A DNA stretch of 64,000 bases. Origin: Psychroserpens jangbogonensis. Lineage in GTDB: Bacteria > Bacteroidota > Bacteroidia > Flavobacteriales > Flavobacteriaceae. The notes under the pieces are model-generated. The model did not search any database. It saw only the letters and a list, made by a program, of their open reading frames with translations, and was not told where the DNA came from. The translations under genes and the position numbers were made by a program. Every line of letters starts with the position of its first letter. Positions within the stretch are counted from its first letter, which is position 1. Below are positions 61,483 to 64,000 of the stretch, one piece after another. The stretch is taken from NCBI RefSeq assembly GCF_000797465.1, contig NZ_JSWG01000004.1, positions 1 through 64,000 of the forward strand, written 5' to 3'.

Positions 61483-63543
61483 ATGAAGAACTTTACTTTT
61501 AAATCAATTTTCACAGTTCTAGCCCTTTTACTTGCTGTAACTAGTTATTCCCAAGGTCGTACTTGTGGAATGATGGAGTACATGGAAGAGATGCTAAAAG
61601 ATCCGGTTTTAGCGAAAGAATACGAAGCAAATCAGAGATTATTCAAAGCTGAAGTTGCAAATAGGTTAAATGCAGATTTCAACGCAAGAGGAGGGGCTAC
61701 TATAGTAATTCCAGTTGCAGTACATTTTATGACAGGTAATACGGCTGATAGAGCTTGTTTAGAAGCATTAGCACAAAATCAGATCGATATTTTAAATGCA
61801 GATTATACAGCTACTAATGCAGACCTTAGTATATGGAATAATCAATCAGGTCAATATTTTCCAGGTTTAAATCCTGGATCTGCTAATATTTCATTTTGTT
61901 TGGCTACATCAAATCACCCAGCAGCTGTACCTCAATTAATAGAAGGTCAACCAGCAGTAACGATTGGTTATAATTTTTCAAATGGATCTGGTTTTCCTGA
62001 AATGGATGCAAATTTCCAAGGCTACATGAACTTTATAGTTAAGGGTATTGGAGGATTAGGTTATTCGCCACTTGGTGGTAGTGTAACGCAAGGTATGGGA
62101 GTAGTTTTAAATACATTTGCCTTTGGTTCTGGACCAGGCTGTCCTGCTTCTGGGATTGTTCCTAACTCTACATATGGCCTTGGTAGAACAGTCACTCACG
62201 AATTAGGACATTTTTATGGATTAAACCATACATTTAATGCCGATGGTGGTGGATCTTGTGGAGCTGGTGGTGATGGTATTGCTGATACTCCTGAAGTTGC
62301 TAATAGTACTTATGGATGTCCTAGTAATCCGACTCCATTTGCTTGTAACGCACCAGAAAGAAGATTAACAATGAATTATATGGATTATGTAGATGATGCA
62401 TGTATGTATATGTTTACTCCAAGCCAAATGAATAATGTTGATTCATATGTATCTGCTGTTTTGGCATCTCAATTTAAGCCAGGCGTATGTGGTCCTGGAA
62501 ATCCAGGATTTACATTAACGGCTAACGATAGTCCAATATATAGTTGTCCTAATACAGATACTGAAGCTAGTTTTAATCTTAGCTATACAACAATTGCAAA
62601 CTTTAATGAAACAACTACGTTCTCAGCAAGTGGATTGCCAGCTAATGCTACAGTTGATTTTACACCTTCAACTTTAAATAACGATGGTGATTTTGTTATG
62701 ACTGTAGGTAATTTAGGTGCTACAGCTGTAGGAGTATATACAATTGAAGTTACTGGTACATCAAACACTGTTACAGAATCAGTAGATGTTGAATTATTCA
62801 ATAACTGTGCAGTTGTTACTTGTGACGATTATGTAGCAACAGATTTACCAGTTGTGATATCTCCAGTTGGTGGACCAACTGACTATACTTCAACTATAAC
62901 TATAACTGAAGACTTACCAATTGACGACATCAATGTTACTTTTGCAATAGACCATACTTGGATTCGTGATATCACTGCAACAATAACAAGTCCAAATGGT
63001 ACAGTAGTAGAATTAACTTCAGTTAATGGAGTTGATGGTGCTGGAGAATATCAAAATACTGTTTTTGATCAAGAAGCAGGAGCAGGAACAGATATAGCAG
63101 GAGCAACTCCTCCTGGGAATATTTTTATAGGACCATATACGCCTGAAGGCGATTTATCTCTAATTTATGGAGAGATGTCTGCTGGTGATTGGGTGTTAAC
63201 TATTACTGATAATTTTGATTTAGATGGTGGGAATTTAACAAACTTCGAAATAGAACTTTGTCTTGAAGATGCATTAAGTATCTCTGAGTTTGAATTAAAT
63301 GGTTTCGCAATATTCCCTAATCCAAATAAAGGTGAATTCACAATTAAGTTGAATTCTAATTCAGGAAGCGATATTAAAGTTAATGTATTTGATATTAGAG
63401 GTAGAAGAATCTTTAATAATGCTTATACAAATAATGGTGACTTTAATGAAACAGTTAATTTAAACAACGTTCAAGCAGGAATGTATTTAGTGACTGTTAA
63501 TGACGGTAATAATGAAATTACAAAAAGAATTATTGTAGAATAA
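61483..63543 (+). CDS. Secreted M43-type zinc metalloprotease with P-domain and T9SS type A sorting signal
   Basis: The 686-residue protein has a signal peptide (ends YSQ), a pro-region with RTCGMMEYMEEM whose cysteine could act as a switch, and a metzincin catalytic domain of the pappalysin/ulilysin type. Zinc ligands are His239, His243 and His249 in HELGHFYGLNH, and the Met-turn is MNYMDY. A proprotein-convertase-type P-domain covers about residues 455-585 (IDHTWIRDITATITSPNGT). A T9SS type A sorting domain (FAIFPNPNKGEFTIKLNSN, about 612 to the end) directs export to the surface. It should digest extracellular protein. It is monocistronic with a strong terminator. Confidence 0.93.
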   Translation: MKNFTFKSIFTVLALLLAVTSYSQGRTCGMMEYMEEMLKDPVLAKEYEANQRLFKAEVANRLNADFNARGGATIVIPVAVHFMTGNTADRACLEALAQNQIDILNADYTATNADLSIWNNQSGQYFPGLNPGSANISFCLATSNHPAAVPQLIEGQPAVTIGYNFSNGSGFPEMDANFQGYMNFIVKGIGGLGYSPLGGSVTQGMGVVLNTFAFGSGPGCPASGIVPNSTYGLGRTVTHELGHFYGLNHTFNADGGGSCGAGGDGIADTPEVANSTYGCPSNPTPFACNAPERRLTMNYMDYVDDACMYMFTPSQMNNVDSYVSAVLASQFKPGVCGPGNPGFTLTANDSPIYSCPNTDTEASFNLSYTTIANFNETTTFSASGLPANATVDFTPSTLNNDGDFVMTVGNLGATAVGVYTIEVTGTSNTVTESVDVELFNNCAVVTCDDYVATDLPVVISPVGGPTDYTSTITITEDLPIDDINVTFAIDHTWIRDITATITSPNGTVVELTSVNGVDGAGEYQNTVFDQEAGAGTDIAGATPPGNIFIGPYTPEGDLSLIYGEMSAGDWVLTITDNFDLDGGNLTNFEIELCLEDALSISEFELNGFAIFPNPNKGEFTIKLNSNSGSDIKVNVFDIRGRRIFNNAYTNNGDFNETVNLNNVQAGMYLVTVNDGNNEITKRIIVE

Positions 63544-63562
63544 CACACTAATTCCTTTCTAT

Positions 63563-63593
63563 AAAAAAAGAGGCACTTGTTGCCTCTTTTTTT
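63563..63593 (+). terminator. Rho-independent terminator after the M43 protease gene
   Basis: AAAAAAAGAGGCA pairs perfectly with TGCCTCTTTTTTT around CTTGT, 20 bases after the stop codon. Confidence 0.93.
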
Positions 63594-63647
63594 ATATCCT
63601 AGCTTTTTGAAAATTATACTATCTTTTAAAAAAAAATTAAAAATTAC

Positions 63648-64000
63648 ATGAAAATTTCTCCACACTTAACAAGAATGATAATCTTCTTTTTTGCGACATT
63701 TTCGATGCTTGCACAAGAGAAAACTTGGGAAACCTCCCAATTTAGAAACGGAACAGATGATGTAACACTACAACATTTGGATTCAAAAAAATATTCGGTT
63801 TTTCAGTTAAACATTGAGAGCCTAAAACAACAATTACTTAATGCACCTCTTAGAAGGGAATCAAACGGGCAGTCAAATACGGTTGTTCAATTTCCTAATT
63901 TCAAGGGCGAAATAGAAGATTACCGCGTAGTTGAAACTGCTGTCTTTTCTTCAGAATTTGGAGCGAATGCATCTCCAAACATCAAAACATATCTTGGCTC
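63648..64000 (+). CDS. N-terminal part of a secreted reprolysin-like metallopeptidase (3' truncated)
   Basis: The frame is open from ATG 63648 to the window edge, showing about 117 codons. It begins with a signal peptide (MKISPHLTRMIIFFFATFSMLAQ) and a pro-region with KYSVFQLNIESLKQQLLNAPLR, TVVQFPNFKGEIEDYRVVETAVFS, and NIKTYLG at the edge (in parts). This pattern is usual for the pro-domain of flavobacterial reprolysin-like zinc metallopeptidases that carry T9SS sorting domains. The catalytic site would lie beyond the window, so the assignment rests on the pro-region only. Confidence 0.65.
   Translation, partial: MKISPHLTRMIIFFFATFSMLAQEKTWETSQFRNGTDDVTLQHLDSKKYSVFQLNIESLKQQLLNAPLRRESNGQSNTVVQFPNFKGEIEDYRVVETAVFSSEFGANASPNIKTYLG

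Overview
The window is about 64 kb of low-GC DNA from a member of the Bacteroidota, most likely a marine-type Flavobacteriaceae. Three things support this: type IX secretion sorting domains (a type B domain at the left edge, a type A domain on the M43 protease), promoters of the Bacteroidota form TTG-N(about 20)-TAnnTTTG, and family-typical genes such as a complete bat aerotolerance operon, an OlsF-like acyltransferase, DUF4286, DUF4199 and SulP next to beta-carbonic anhydrase. No rRNA, tRNA, phage, insertion sequence or CRISPR array was seen. Most of the window is ordinary chromosomal backbone.

Layout. 1-6.4 kb: the end of a secreted T9SS protein, a monooxygenase-fold protein and a giant alpha-2-macroglobulin lipoprotein. 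6.7-13.4 kb: an ALDH7-type dehydrogenase, a DUF1800/DUF1501 pair, an AlbA_2 (Schlafen-type) protein and an aldo/keto reductase. 13.5-23.4 kb: a DUF4382 lipoprotein, then moxR, DUF58, a BatD-like membrane protein and batA-batE in one direction. 23.4-34.7 kb: SulP plus carbonic anhydrase, cvpA, pheS, an S9 peptidase, gpsA, lipoproteins and a BON-LysM protein. 34.7-46.7 kb: a TlpA-like protein, an EamA transporter, mfd, terB, fbp, then GNAT, aspartate kinase, OlsF and a CarboxypepD_reg protein. 46.7-52.4 kb: a small arsR-DUF6428-arsC operon, a TM2 protein with an amphipathic repeat, a VOC/DUF1801/DUF4199/VOC run, a membrane-anchored LuxR-type regulator, a 2-hydroxyacid dehydrogenase and a cupin. 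52.4-61.2 kb: mgtE, rsmA, DUF4286, GNAT, a TPR protein, serS, an HTTM protein and ribF. 61.5-64 kb: two consecutive secreted metalloproteases, the second cut by the window edge.

The most interesting non-coding signal is at 10,956-11,340, between two convergent genes. Two diverged tandem units share a 31-base core (30 of 31 identical) at a 212-base offset. Each has a long hairpin at one end whose stem sequence differs between units while pairing is kept. Read on the minus strand, each hairpin is followed by a T-rich tract, so the units look like a pair of structured small RNAs with terminators. Other non-coding signals are two copies of an approximately 90-base intergenic repeat (27.5 and 52.4 kb), a perfect 26-bp palindrome on the arsR promoter, a 9-12-9 inverted repeat upstream of a VOC gene, a cluster of TAGTATTCG motifs between the divergent macroglobulin and ALDH genes, and a 22-residue hydrophobic micro-ORF downstream of serS.
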